Origin: Nitrobacter sp. Nb-311A
GTDB taxonomy: Bacteria; Pseudomonadota; Alphaproteobacteria; Rhizobiales; Xanthobacteraceae
NCBI RefSeq assembly: GCF_000152905.1
Contig: NZ_CH672425.1
Span: forward strand, 10,400-55,894
Direction of reading: 5' to 3'
DNA: 45,495 nt
Positions 28,223 to 36,560 of the stretch are shown here, one piece after another. The first letter of the stretch is position 1. Each line of letters starts with the position of its first letter. Position numbers and translations under genes: made by a program. Under the pieces are notes generated by a model. It saw only the letters and a program-made list of their open reading frames with translations. It searched no databases and had not been told where the DNA came from.

Positions 28223-28408
28223 CTGGACCAGATCTGCAGCGCGCGCGTCGTCGTCCAGCGCGCCGGTCTCGTACTTTTCGACCCAGATGCGGATCAGGTT
28301 ACGCAAAAGGTCGTGGCGCTTGGCCAGGCCGTGAAGCGTCTCGCCACTCAGAAACTCCTGAGCGACCTGGCGCTTAAACTCAACGCTGTGGGATCGGTGT
28401 CTCGGCAT
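28215..28408 (-). pseudogene. IS3-type OrfA, C-terminally truncated
   Basis: The frame starts MPRHRSHSVEFKRQVAQEFL and carries the helix-turn-helix GETLHGLAKRHDLLRNLI and the tryptophan helix IRIWVEKYETGAL of IS3-type OrfA proteins. It is cut after about 62 residues by the IS21 istA fragment, so the leucine zipper is missing. No OrfB is left. Confidence 0.72.
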
Positions 28409-28590
28409 GGGCTTTTCTCCAAAAGCCCGGCCACCCGGTCAATCCAACTCTGCTTACCTGTCCGGCACCAGGGGCCCACTCCAATACGGGGTCAAATTTG
28501 CGAACGATGACGTAATTGCGGTCAGCGCTCGGGGCACGAGAGCTCCGTTATCGTCTACCTCTCGCAATCAAGCGATTCGGAGGAGCTGTC

Positions 28591-29616
28591 ATGCGGCAAT
28601 ACGTCGGGCTAGATGTCTCGCAGAGAGAGGCTGCGGTTTGCGTAGTCAATGAGACGGGTGAAGCAATTTTTGAAGGAAAGGCCAAGTCTCATCCTGGAGA
28701 TCTGTCAAAGTTACTTCGTAAACATGCGCCACTGGCGGAGCGTATCGGCTTTGAGACGGGCGCAATGGCGAGCTGGCTTTGGCATGAGCTTCGTAGGGTC
28801 GAACTCCCCGTCGTTTGCATCGATGCAAGGCATGCACACGCAGCGCTATCGGTTCGCATGAACAAAAGCGATCAGAACGATGCTCGGGGCCTTGCCGAAC
28901 TGGTGCGGGTTGGTTGGTATCGAGAAGTCAAAATCAAGAGTGAGGAGAGCCAGAAGGTTCGAGCTATCCTCGTCGCGCGATTCCGCCTTGTGTCCATACG
29001 CCGGGATATCGAGAACCAGGTCCGCAGTCTGATCAAGGAATGTGGGTTGCTATTCCCTCGCGCCATTGGCCAACAGTTCCGTGACCAGGTCGGCGAGCTA
29101 TTGGGAGAAGATCATCAACTCCTCAGCGTGATCGCGCCGCTCCTGTCGATTCATGAGCTCATCTGCCAGCAGCAAAGCAAATTTGACGACGAGGTCCGCC
29201 GATTGGCGAAGTCGGACGAGACGACGCGTCGCCTGATGACAGTTCCTGGTGTCGGCGTGGTCACCGCCTTGACGTTCCGCCATACGATCGATGACCCGTC
29301 TCGCTTCCGATCGGCCTCGACAGTCGGCGCCTATCTCGGCCTCACACCCCGGCGCAACCAATCTGGTGAAACTGACACTAGTGGCAAGATATCCCGATGG
29401 GGCGACAGGCTCCTCCGAACGTACCTTTACGAGGCGGCGACCGTTCTGCTTTATCGAACAAAGAAATGGTCCTCCCTCAAAGCCTGGGGTATGAAACTTG
29501 CGAAGCGGATCGGCATGAAAAAGGCAAAGGTCGCTATCGCCCGCAAGATCGCTGTCATCCTCCACTGCATCTGGGTCGACGGCACATCATTCGGCTGGGG
29601 CAACGCGCCGGCCTGA
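28591..29616 (+). CDS. IS110-family transposase (DEDD)
   Basis: The ATG at 28591 follows an AGGAG site by 5 bases and gives 341 residues; longer in-frame extension upstream lacks similarity. The N-terminal DEDD RuvC-like domain begins [18 protein letters not shown] (first Asp) and includes [11 protein letters not shown] (Glu) and [17 protein letters not shown] (the DxxDA pair). The C-terminal transposase_20 domain carries [19 protein letters not shown], then the Ser-containing block [19 protein letters not shown]110 recombinases work with a structured bridge RNA. The gene looks intact and may be active. Confidence 0.93.
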   Translation: MRQYVGLDVSQREAAVCVVNETGEAIFEGKAKSHPGDLSKLLRKHAPLAERIGFETGAMASWLWHELRRVELPVVCIDARHAHAALSVRMNKSDQNDARGLAELVRVGWYREVKIKSEESQKVRAILVARFRLVSIRRDIENQVRSLIKECGLLFPRAIGQQFRDQVGELLGEDHQLLSVIAPLLSIHELICQQQSKFDDEVRRLAKSDETTRRLMTVPGVGVVTALTFRHTIDDPSRFRSASTVGAYLGLTPRRNQSGETDTSGKISRWGDRLLRTYLYEAATVLLYRTKKWSSLKAWGMKLAKRIGMKKAKVAIARKIAVILHCIWVDGTSFGWGNAPA

Positions 29617-30176
29617 CCTTATTTTGCAAGTTCCTGGCCCGGTCCGCCGGGCTGGTGATGTCCCGCTGGGACGGTGGTCGTGGTGACCTCGGTCAATCGG
29701 CTGGTGGCGGCTCGTCCGCACCCCGTTGCAAACGATGAGGCACCCGATCCGGACATCATCATGAGGCGCTTGCGACCTCGGAAAGGACCATGACCCCAGC
29801 GACGGGCAACTGATCGCATTGAAACCAGGTGACAGCTAATCGGCCCACTACTACGAGTTGGCTATCGATCCACCAGCCGCGCTCGCCCCGTCTGCGCAAC
29901 CCAGACCTGCTCCGTCGGGCCGAGCGCTACCACTTTGCCGAATGGCTTCAAAAAGAGAGTTGACAACAACCCGCAATTAAAGGGCCGATTGACAGCCTAT
30001 AACCTCAAGCGCACGCTTTCCATCGTCACGGTAGCAACATGACGACAAACCCGTAGCACCGGCGAAATCACGCACAAAGTCGTTTGCCCATAATCCTTCA
30101 AATCAACGCTCTACATCCATCCGCGCACAGGTCTCTCAGTCAGAACACGCGCCGACCGACGAGGACGCCGGTTCGG
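29617..30176. other. IS110 right flank and decayed DNA; possible structured RNA
   Basis: No protein gene is supported. The first 60 bases after the transposase contain GC-rich hairpins, for example GTCCC-GCT-GGGAC at 29660-29672, set in sequence that resembles the non-coding end of IS110/IS1111 elements. From about 29990 a short frame GRLTAYNLKRTLSI looks like the very end of another transposase. The outer end of the IS110 element could not be fixed by eye. Confidence 0.45.
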
Positions 30177-32417
30177 TCAGCAGAATGGGTGTGGTGCCGG
30201 GTTCAGCGCCTTTCTCGGCCAATGTCGAAGCCTCCAGCTTTCGCTAACCTCCATTCCGAAACCGCAATGAAGTGGCTGTAGACCTGCCGCGACGGCGCGG
30301 ACGACATGGATGGAGGCGCGCGCCACGTCGGGTGGGGTAAGGTCGGCCACCGCGATTTCGACTCCATCGCCGGCCAAACGGGCCGCCAATTCAGCAACGC
30401 TCGGAATCGGCCTGTCATAGCTCTCCACCTCCGGTTCGTAGCTCGGCGCGTTTCGAAGAAACGCCAACTCTTCCTCTCGCTTTGGCACATAGTAGCAAGC
30501 ATGGTCGAGAAACTGGCCGTAGCGCACCTCCTCCGGACGCATTGGCCGTGGTCCACTTCCCTCGCGCAGCATCCTCATCAGGCCGAAGCCCGAGACAGCC
30601 TGCTCCAGCACCGCCCCTCGGGCCGCATGCCGGAGACTGGGATGCGCCGCCGCAGTGGCGGAGAGACCGGGCCATGACAGTCCGTCTCCTGTGGCTGCGC
30701 ACAGAACCACCGGGATCTTCCCCGCGCCCTCGAGCAGGTGAAATGCGACAGAGGCGCCGGCGGACATCAGTTCACCGGCGATGTAGCGGGTTTCGGCGTC
30801 ACAGAGATTGAGCGGCAGTCGGCGCCCCGGTTCGCGGCAGAGCCACGCGACCATGATCGCGTCGCGCTCAATGAGTTCCAAAACGGCCCGCATCGTTGCG
30901 CTTTCCACGTCCGTTCCAGCGGCGAGCCCGCTCGAGGTGACCTGCGCGACGAAATCCGAAAACACGGACGGAAACTTATAGTACAGCTGACTGGCCAGTA
31001 CCCACGTCTTCGCCCCGGTCCGCAAATTCTTCGCCAAACTCCAAAAATGAACTGCATCGCGATCGAAGGGCGCGAACGGAAAACCTTGGGAGGCATATTG
31101 TGCCTTATCATACATTCCGACCTGACGCGGATCGAGCACTTGGCCATCGAGTTCGGCCATACGGGCTTGGACCAGAGCATCAAGATCGCAGCGCGAGGCG
31201 GCATATCTTTCCAACGCTTCCCCGATCGCGCCGAGCACAGCGTCTCCCTCCGTCATCCCCTTGCCAGAGGCTGGCTCCGGTAGGGTAGGATCGGTTCCAA
31301 ACGCGCAGAAAGGGGCAATCTCCGCAACTGCAACAAAAGTTTTGTGCGCGAACTGCGGCAGCTCCCTGAGGACCGGCCCGACAATCGGCCCTGTTTCGGG
31401 ATCGATCCAGTCCCGGAATGCCGCTCGAATCGTCTCCACGTCAGGCTCGCCAGTGGTGGTCGAAAGGTCCGGCCGCGGTAGTGCCGGATCATCTGCTCCA
31501 CAGGTCCCGCACCAGGGCATCGGAACGAAGCCATGGAGCGCCGAGGTCTGCCCGGAGACGTCGACGATCCGCACATGTGCACGCAGCGACCTTTCACCGG
31601 TCGACCAGAGATGTCGCCGGACCTCCACCGCAACCGATTGCCCGAAGCACCGCGCCACGTCCCACGGCAGAGGTGGGTAATTCGCAACCGTCAGATGATC
31701 GGCGCGCGCCACCGCCTCGGGATCGGGGTCATGGGCACGGCGCCGCTGACGTGCGCAGAGCCAGCAACCCACGGTGCCTGGAAGGGAGATCGGGCCGATG
31801 CATCCCCGCGTGCCGACGATCTCCGCACCGAGAAAGGCGATCCTGACAGCGCGGCAAGCGCGCTCCAGCTCGACTTGCCGCCCGACTCTGACCGGGGCTA
31901 GCGCGCCGACGACGAGGTCCACATCCGGAGGTAAATCCCATTCTCCGTCGGCGCATGCGTGCAAGCGAGTGATGCATTCCGGGGCCATGATTTTGATCCT
32001 GCCGCGCAGAGCCTCCGAACTGGTTGCCGCGTCGCAATTGCCACCCGGCTCAGGATACCAGAACGACAGGTGCGCTATCCCCGAATGGGCGAGTTCTTCG
32101 GCCAAGGCCGGCACCCAATCGGCATTGCCAGCAATGAGCACGTGGCCCTCGCGTGGGCGTGGCGCCTGCGCCGCACCACTTCCGGCATCCGCCACGCCCG
32201 CCATCTCAAGCAACTGGGTCAGTTCAGTGTAACATGCCTCCATCCGGCCGCCATGCGGCCGAATCCCGTAGACTTCTCCAGAAGTCGGATCAGCAGAGTC
32301 CAGAAGCGCTTCGATCATCTCCCTGACCGTTTCGCTCCGGATCAGGATCGGGCCGGCTACGCCGATGAGCAGAACGCCGTCCGGCTCCAGATGAATACGG
32401 TCCCGCGTGATCCGCAT
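30177..32417 (-). CDS. E1-like/YcaO fusion cyclodehydratase (TOMM-type RiPP maturase)
   Basis: This is a 746-residue fusion of the two halves of a TOMM cyclodehydratase, which converts Cys/Ser/Thr of a precursor peptide into azolines using ATP. The start at 32417, with GGAG upstream and 31 bases after the radical SAM stop, is preferred to a longer frame. Residues 1-80 resemble a leader-binding region. Residues 90-310 form the ThiF/E1-like part, with a Zn tetracysteine made of CWLC (218-221) and CGTC (303-306). Residues 335-746 are the SagD-type YcaO domain: GKGMTEGDAVLGAIGEALERY (385-405), SSGLAAGTDVESATMRAVLE (495-514) and LIERDA (515-520), the ATP/Mg-binding signature. The C-terminus NPAPHPFC resembles the Pro-rich YcaO tail. 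The E1-like and YcaO halves are often separate genes; here they are one. Confidence 0.88.
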   Translation of the reverse strand: MRITRDRIHLEPDGVLLIGVAGPILIRSETVREMIEALLDSADPTSGEVYGIRPHGGRMEACYTELTQLLEMAGVADAGSGAAQAPRPREGHVLIAGNADWVPALAEELAHSGIAHLSFWYPEPGGNCDAATSSEALRGRIKIMAPECITRLHACADGEWDLPPDVDLVVGALAPVRVGRQVELERACRAVRIAFLGAEIVGTRGCIGPISLPGTVGCWLCARQRRRAHDPDPEAVARADHLTVANYPPLPWDVARCFGQSVAVEVRRHLWSTGERSLRAHVRIVDVSGQTSALHGFVPMPWCGTCGADDPALPRPDLSTTTGEPDVETIRAAFRDWIDPETGPIVGPVLRELPQFAHKTFVAVAEIAPFCAFGTDPTLPEPASGKGMTEGDAVLGAIGEALERYAASRCDLDALVQARMAELDGQVLDPRQVGMYDKAQYASQGFPFAPFDRDAVHFWSLAKNLRTGAKTWVLASQLYYKFPSVFSDFVAQVTSSGLAAGTDVESATMRAVLELIERDAIMVAWLCREPGRRLPLNLCDAETRYIAGELMSAGASVAFHLLEGAGKIPVVLCAATGDGLSWPGLSATAAAHPSLRHAARGAVLEQAVSGFGLMRMLREGSGPRPMRPEEVRYGQFLDHACYYVPKREEELAFLRNAPSYEPEVESYDRPIPSVAELAARLAGDGVEIAVADLTPPDVARASIHVVRAVAAGLQPLHCGFGMEVSESWRLRHWPRKALNPAPHPFC

Positions 32418-32448
32418 AACCGTTCTCCGAACCGGCTCACGCCACCGC

Positions 32449-33798
32449 TTAGGCAGCCTCGGCCGGATCAGTCGCCGAATCAGTGCGACTGAAAGCCGCC
32501 GCCAAAAGCAACCGTTCCGCCATATTGCGCTTGGAGCTGGGGCAGGGCACTCGGCCCTCGATCCATTCCTTCGGACATGCGCCTCCACAGACAGGAAGCA
32601 TTCGGCAGCGGCTGCAGCCGAAGGCGCCGCTCTGAACTTGATCGTTGAAGCTACCAAGGACGTCGCGCGTCGTGCCCCGCTCGCCATTCATGACATCACC
32701 AATGGCAAATCGGTTTGGCGTGCCGTAGCCCGGCACATAGGAGACCTCAGTGCAGTTGAAGAGCGTGCCATGCGCGTCGACCAGGGCTCCTTGCGGCTGC
32801 ACCGCAAGGCAGACTACATGCTGCACCTTGGGGACGAGCGGCACCGAAAAGCCCAGCCGTTTCATCTCCACGAACCAGGACAGCTCCATGCGGGCGTAGT
32901 CCTCCGGGTCAAGGCTCCGCCGATGGGCATCATTGCCCCAGGAGTGGATCGGCGCCGTATAGAACTGGACCGCACGGTGCAGCCCCTCGTCATGCAGGCG
33001 CTGCAGCAGCCGTAAGACATCGGGCGCATTCTCCCGGTCGACATTGCAGCGGACCTTGATCTCCACCGGATCGGAGCCGATCGTATCCGCCAGCGCAACG
33101 AGGTTCGCAAGGATCTGGTTGAAAGTCGGTTTACCGGATTTCGTATGCCGTCGCCGGTCGTGGTACATCGCAGTTCCATCGAGCGACACGGTGATAGACA
33201 CAACCCCGAGTGCGTTCACTAGCTCAGCGCCTATCTTTCGTGACATTGCCAATCCGTTGGTAACAATGCTTGCCCGGTATTCAACATTCCTTTCTTCCGC
33301 AATTCGGCGAAGCTGAGGCGTCAGGGAGCGCATCTGCACAAGCCCGGAAAGCGGCTCGGCGCCAAACCAGCAGAGGTTCAGCTCTGCAAACTTCCCGGCA
33401 TCCAGTCTGTCTCGGACGTCCCGCAGAATGGCCGCCTCATTCTCTATGCTGAGGTTTCTTTGCTCATGCGTCTGGCCGCAGTAGCCACAGCCGAGCTGGC
33501 AATGCGCGGTCGGCTGGATTACGTAATTCAGATGAGTATTGGTCCGGATCGCCTCCCGATTGCGCGATAACACAACGGCGAGCTCGTCCTCCACCTGCGG
33601 CACGAGTATTTCCGCTTCCGACAGCTCGCTCCGGATCTTGGCGTTCAGTTTCTCGAATGCGCCCGTCCGCAAGACTTGCCAGATCGATAGCGGCAACTCG
33701 AAAACGGCGCCCGTCCGGGTGGCGAGAACCACTAGAAGGGGTGTGTTATCCTCGGAGAATATAGGTGATGCGACAACATATGAGGATAGCTTCTGCAT
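32449..33798 (-). CDS. Radical SAM/SPASM peptide maturase
   Basis: This 449-residue radical SAM enzyme binds its catalytic cluster through CQLGCGYC (Cys100, Cys104, Cys107, CxxxCxxC). Residues 1-85 form an N-terminal domain (YVVASPIFSEDNTPLLVVLA and following) like the peptide-binding front parts of other RiPP maturases. The barrel continues with LCWFGAEPLSG (the GGEP-type motif) and SIVTNGLAMS. The C-terminus is a SPASM domain: NCTEVSYVPGYG, then CSRCRMLPVCGGACPKEW (CX2CX5CX3C) and a last Cys in VPCPS, enough for two auxiliary Fe-S clusters. SPASM maturases make thioether, C-C or other cross-links in peptides. It lies between the precursor and the cyclodehydratase, co-directional with both. 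Confidence 0.92.
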   Translation of the reverse strand: MQKLSSYVVASPIFSEDNTPLLVVLATRTGAVFELPLSIWQVLRTGAFEKLNAKIRSELSEAEILVPQVEDELAVVLSRNREAIRTNTHLNYVIQPTAHCQLGCGYCGQTHEQRNLSIENEAAILRDVRDRLDAGKFAELNLCWFGAEPLSGLVQMRSLTPQLRRIAEERNVEYRASIVTNGLAMSRKIGAELVNALGVVSITVSLDGTAMYHDRRRHTKSGKPTFNQILANLVALADTIGSDPVEIKVRCNVDRENAPDVLRLLQRLHDEGLHRAVQFYTAPIHSWGNDAHRRSLDPEDYARMELSWFVEMKRLGFSVPLVPKVQHVVCLAVQPQGALVDAHGTLFNCTEVSYVPGYGTPNRFAIGDVMNGERGTTRDVLGSFNDQVQSGAFGCSRCRMLPVCGGACPKEWIEGRVPCPSSKRNMAERLLLAAAFSRTDSATDPAEAA

Positions 33799-33861
33799 GA
33801 TCGGGCCTCATTAGCAGCTGAGCACGGTTATCAAACCGAGCAGCGTACCCGCATCAGAAAC

Positions 33862-33893
33862 GTCCGGCGGAATAACATTGGCTTCCGCCGGAC
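33862..33893 (-). terminator. Hairpin between RiPP precursor and maturase genes
   Basis: A perfect 11-bp inverted repeat (GTCCGGCGGAA and TTCCGCCGGAC) with a 10-base loop begins 14 bases after the precursor stop codon on the minus strand; GTTTCTG follows without a long T run. Such intercistronic hairpins commonly let the precursor be made in excess over the enzymes, by partial termination or by protecting the 3' end. Confidence 0.65.
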
Positions 33894-33906
33894 GAGGCGA
33901 ACGGAC

Positions 33907-34128
33907 TTACTTCCGGCCCCCGGCTTTCGCCGCCAGCGCAGCCTCCGCACCACCGCAGCCGCTGTTCTGACAACCGGTGTTCTGGTCCGACAGCGCCTTA
34001 AGCCGGCTCAACTGAGCCTCGGAAAGGCTCGACGCCGCCGTGCCGGTTGTCATTTGTTCGACTGCCTTGCTCAGACTCAGCTTGGCACTAGAAAGGGCTT
34101 CGATAACAGAATCGAGTTCTTCGGCCAT
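33907..34128 (-). CDS. RiPP precursor peptide with Cys-x4-Cys core
   Basis: The ATG at 34128 has an AAAGGA site 9 bases upstream. The 73-residue product has a helical, Ser/Glu/Leu-rich leader (about 1-47, starting MAEELDSVIEALSSAKLSLS) and a Gly/Ala-rich C-terminal part. Its only cysteines are Cys53 and Cys58 in QNTGCQNSGCGGAEAAL. There is no double-Gly cleavage site right before the cysteines; the leader/core border is guessed near residue 48. The position ahead of a radical SAM/SPASM enzyme and a TOMM cyclodehydratase, with a hairpin after the stop, is what makes it a precursor. The Cys, Ser and Thr residues in the core are candidate substrates. Confidence 0.78.
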   Translation of the reverse strand: MAEELDSVIEALSSAKLSLSKAVEQMTTGTAASSLSEAQLSRLKALSDQNTGCQNSGCGGAEAALAAKAGGRK

Positions 34129-34379
34129 TTTGGCATCCTTTCAAATTGAAGACGCCCATCGCACCCGGCGCCGAAAACAAATAAATAATCTTCTCCAAAA
34201 CCGCCACCGTTTGCTCCGTGATGGACCGCTCCACTGTATGCGATTACTTATGATCAAGCTGTGATGCCCGATGATCGGATTTAGTTCGTTAAACGTTAAA
34301 ATGTATCTCGATATTCGCTGTAGCAATTCGCCGAGTTAGGTTTCGATGGGCTACGCAGGCTGGTCTTGAGGTGGTGCCG
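34129..34379. other. Upstream region of the RiPP cluster
   Basis: No gene is seen. The stretch is AT-richer than average (for example near 34180-34200 and 34280-34320) and must hold the promoter of the RiPP genes, read leftward. I could not fix a -35/-10 pair by eye. Confidence 0.4.
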
Positions 34380-34778
34380 GTTTCTGAGACAGGGGCATAA
34401 GGTGGATCGCCCGATGAAAAGGACGATCCGGTATGAAGACACGCAGACGATTTACGGCTGAGTTCAAGGCCAAGGTTGCGCTTGAGGCGATCCGCGGCGA
34501 GCGGACGATTTCGGAACTGGCGACAAAGCACCAGCTTCATCCGAACCAGATTACGCAGTGGAAACGGCAGGCCATCGAGAACCTGGCCAAGACGTTCGAC
34601 GACAAGGCTGCTGATGCGCAGGTCGGCCGGGAAGCGAGGTGACCAAGCTGCACGCCAAGATTGGCCAGCTTGTCGTTGAGCGGGATTTTTTGGCCAAGGC
34701 CTTCGATCGCTGAGCCTGGATCGGAGGAGAATGATGATTGACCCCGATCACAACCGGCTCTCGATCCGCCGCCAGGTC
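34380..34778 (+). mobile_element. IS3-family remnant (orfA frameshifted, orfB start only)
   Basis: The orfA begins at 34433 with MKTRRRFTAEFKAKVALEAI and the helix-turn-helix ISELATKHQLHPNQITQWKR. One base is missing near 34637, after which the expected end EVTKLHAKIGQLVVERDFLA continues in another frame to 34713. The orfB starts at 34735 as MIDPDHNRLSIRRQ and leaves the family after about 14 codons. Neither protein would be functional. Confidence 0.78.
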
Positions 34779-34915
34779 GGGTTGTTCCGTCATGCCGGTC
34801 AGTTCCATCTGGGCCGGGCGATACTGGGTCGCGACCTCCCTCAGCACCGCAGCCTGTACATCGGGCTGCTGGAGATAGGTGACGCTCGGCAGCTTCTCCG
34901 GTTGGAGGTCATGGC
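34779..34915 (-). pseudogene. Possible fragment of a type III restriction subunit (Res)
   Basis: The minus strand reads PEKLPSVTYLQQPDVQAAVL and REVATQYRPAQMELTGM with protein-like composition, unlike the plus-strand continuation of IS3 orfB. From memory it resembles the nuclease-side region of type III restriction or related helicase proteins. It is cut on both sides. The assignment is tentative. Confidence 0.35.
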
Positions 34916-35135
34916 ATCCCCAGACTCCCTGAGCCCCGCACCGTTATCCCCCCGGGATTATTTAATCTCCTTAATCGCTGACATTCGTAGCCTCGCGAGA
35001 TGGACAAACGGCGGTTGGCTGAGATCGAGCAGCGCGCGGAACTAATAGGCGTTGTCCGGGATCAGCACCTATGGCACAGAATTGATGGTGTGATCTAAGG
35101 AGTGTTCGGTTCTCGTCGCAGACGAAGGAACGAAC

Positions 35136-35510
35136 ATGAGCACGAAGTCGACTGGCGGCAAACGCTCCGCCGAACACGTAGTCAAAGATATCCGCCGTGC
35201 GACGCGGCGGCACTTTTCATCAGAGGACAAAATCCGGATCGTGCTGGATGGGCTTCGGGGCGAAGACAGCATCGCCGAGCTGTGCCGCAAGGAAGGGATA
35301 GCCCAGAGCCTCTACTACACCTGGTCGAAGGAATTCCTGGAAGCTGGCAAACGGCGGCTGGCTGGCGACACGGCTCGTGCTGCGACGACCGGTGAAGTTC
35401 AGGACCTGCGCCGTGAGACCCGTGCCTTGAAAGAGGCGGTTGCCGATCTGATGCTGGAGAACCGTCTGCTCAAAAAAAGTATGATCGCGGATGGGGGCGA
35501 CGACGAATGA
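35136..35510 (+). CDS. IS3-family OrfA (DNA-binding)
   Basis: The 124-residue protein has a helix-turn-helix of the transposase_8 type (SSEDKIRIVLDGLRGEDSIA and ELCRKEGIAQSLYYTWSKEF) and a C-terminal leucine-zipper-like helix (LRRETRALKEAVADLMLENR then LLKKS). OrfA binds the inverted repeats and regulates transposition. The stop overlaps the orfB start (ATGA at 35507), so OrfB is probably made by coupling here rather than only as a frameshift fusion. Confidence 0.9.
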   Translation: MSTKSTGGKRSAEHVVKDIRRATRRHFSSEDKIRIVLDGLRGEDSIAELCRKEGIAQSLYYTWSKEFLEAGKRRLAGDTARAATTGEVQDLRRETRALKEAVADLMLENRLLKKSMIADGGDDE

Positions 35511-36487
35511 GATACCCCGCATCCGAGAAGCTCGAGATCATCAGGATGATTGAGCAGTCGCATGTTCCCGCGAAGAAGACGCTCGATCAGCTCGGCATTG
35601 CTCGGCGCACCTTCTACCGCTGGTATGACCGCTACCTTAAAGGCGGGCCCGAAGCGTTGGAGGATCGTCCTTCCCGGCCGAGCCGGGTCTGGAACCGCAT
35701 CGGCGACAATATCCAGGCTCAGATCATCGAATTGGCGCTGGAGCAATCCGAGCTGTCGCCGCGCGAATTGGCGGTGCGATTCACCGACGAGAAGCGCTAC
35801 TTCGTCTCGGAAGCCACCGTCTATCGCCTGCTCAAGGCCCACGATCTCATCACCAGCCCGGCATTCGTGGTGATCAAGGCTGCCGACGAGTTCAAGGACA
35901 AGACGAAGCGGCCCAACGAGATGTGGCAGACCGACTTCACTTACTTCAAGATCATCGGCTGGGGCTGGGTCTATCTGTCGACCGTGCTCGACGACTTCTC
36001 CCGCTACATCATCGCCTGGAAGCTGTGCACGACCATGCGGGCCGAGGATGTCACCGACACACTGGAACTGGCGCTCACGGCATCAGGCTGCGACAGCGCC
36101 AGGGTGCTGCACAAGCCAAAGCTGCTCAGCGACAACGGGCCGTCTTACATCGCGGCCGAACTCGCTGAATGGATCTACGCCAACGGTATGAGTCATGTTC
36201 GCGGAGCGCCGCTTCACCCGCAGACCCAGGGCAAGATCGAGCGCTGGCACCAGACGCTCAAGAACCGCATCCTGCTGGAAAACTACTTCCTGCCGGGCGA
36301 TCTCGAACACCAGATCGAGGCCTTCGTCGAACATTACAATCATCGCCGCTATCACGAGAGTCTCAGCAACGTCACGCCGGCCGACGCCTACTTCGGTAGG
36401 GCCTCTGCCATCATCGAACAACGCGAAAGGATCAAACGACAGACAATCCAATTCAGGCGCTTGCAACACCGCAAGCTCGCCGCTTAA
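35507..36487 (+). CDS. IS3-family OrfB transposase (DDE integrase core)
   Basis: The 326-residue protein starts with a helix-turn-helix (SHVPAKKTLDQLGIARRTFY). The rve catalytic core has the first Asp in MWQTDFTYFKIIGWGW (about 143-158), the second in LLSDNGPSYIAAELAEW (about 206-222) and the Glu in TQGKIERWHQTLKNRI (about 241-256). The end is FVEHYNHRRYHESLSNVTPA. All DDE residues are present and the frame is intact. A decayed relative lies at 16640-16895. Confidence 0.93.
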   Translation: MRYPASEKLEIIRMIEQSHVPAKKTLDQLGIARRTFYRWYDRYLKGGPEALEDRPSRPSRVWNRIGDNIQAQIIELALEQSELSPRELAVRFTDEKRYFVSEATVYRLLKAHDLITSPAFVVIKAADEFKDKTKRPNEMWQTDFTYFKIIGWGWVYLSTVLDDFSRYIIAWKLCTTMRAEDVTDTLELALTASGCDSARVLHKPKLLSDNGPSYIAAELAEWIYANGMSHVRGAPLHPQTQGKIERWHQTLKNRILLENYFLPGDLEHQIEAFVEHYNHRRYHESLSNVTPADAYFGRASAIIEQRERIKRQTIQFRRLQHRKLAA

Positions 36488-36560
36488 CATCACCAACCAG
36501 AGGCCGACACTCCGCTAAATCAGGCAGCCATCTGCGCCAAATGTTCTGACGACGGACATA

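Larger units (their letters stand above)
28025..28503 (+). mobile_element. Nested IS21/IS3 wreckage
   Basis: An IS21 istA-side terminus (from TGTCATTCGGC at 28025) leads into the first codons of istA, which break off near 28222 into an IS3 orfA on the other strand. At 28484-28503, 20 bases identical to the inverted istB-side terminus (ATACGGGGTCAAATTTGCGA) reappear. The pieces fit an IS21 copy whose interior was replaced or deleted, itself inserted in an older IS21 end. Confidence 0.65.
35091..36522 (+). mobile_element. Complete IS3-family insertion sequence (about 1.43 kb)
   Basis: Imperfect terminal inverted repeats are visible: TGATCTAAGGAGTGTTCGG at 35091-35109 and, inverted, TGATTTAGCGGAGTGTCGG at 36522-36504. 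They differ by one insertion on each side and two substitutions. Inside are intact orfA and orfB with an ATGA overlap. I see no clean target duplication at the borders. Confidence 0.82.

Noticed and set aside
32418-32687. N-terminal extension of the YcaO fusion by 90 codons
   Set aside because: The extension overlaps the 3' end of the radical SAM gene and is Arg-rich without similarity; a start with GGAG upstream exists at 32417.
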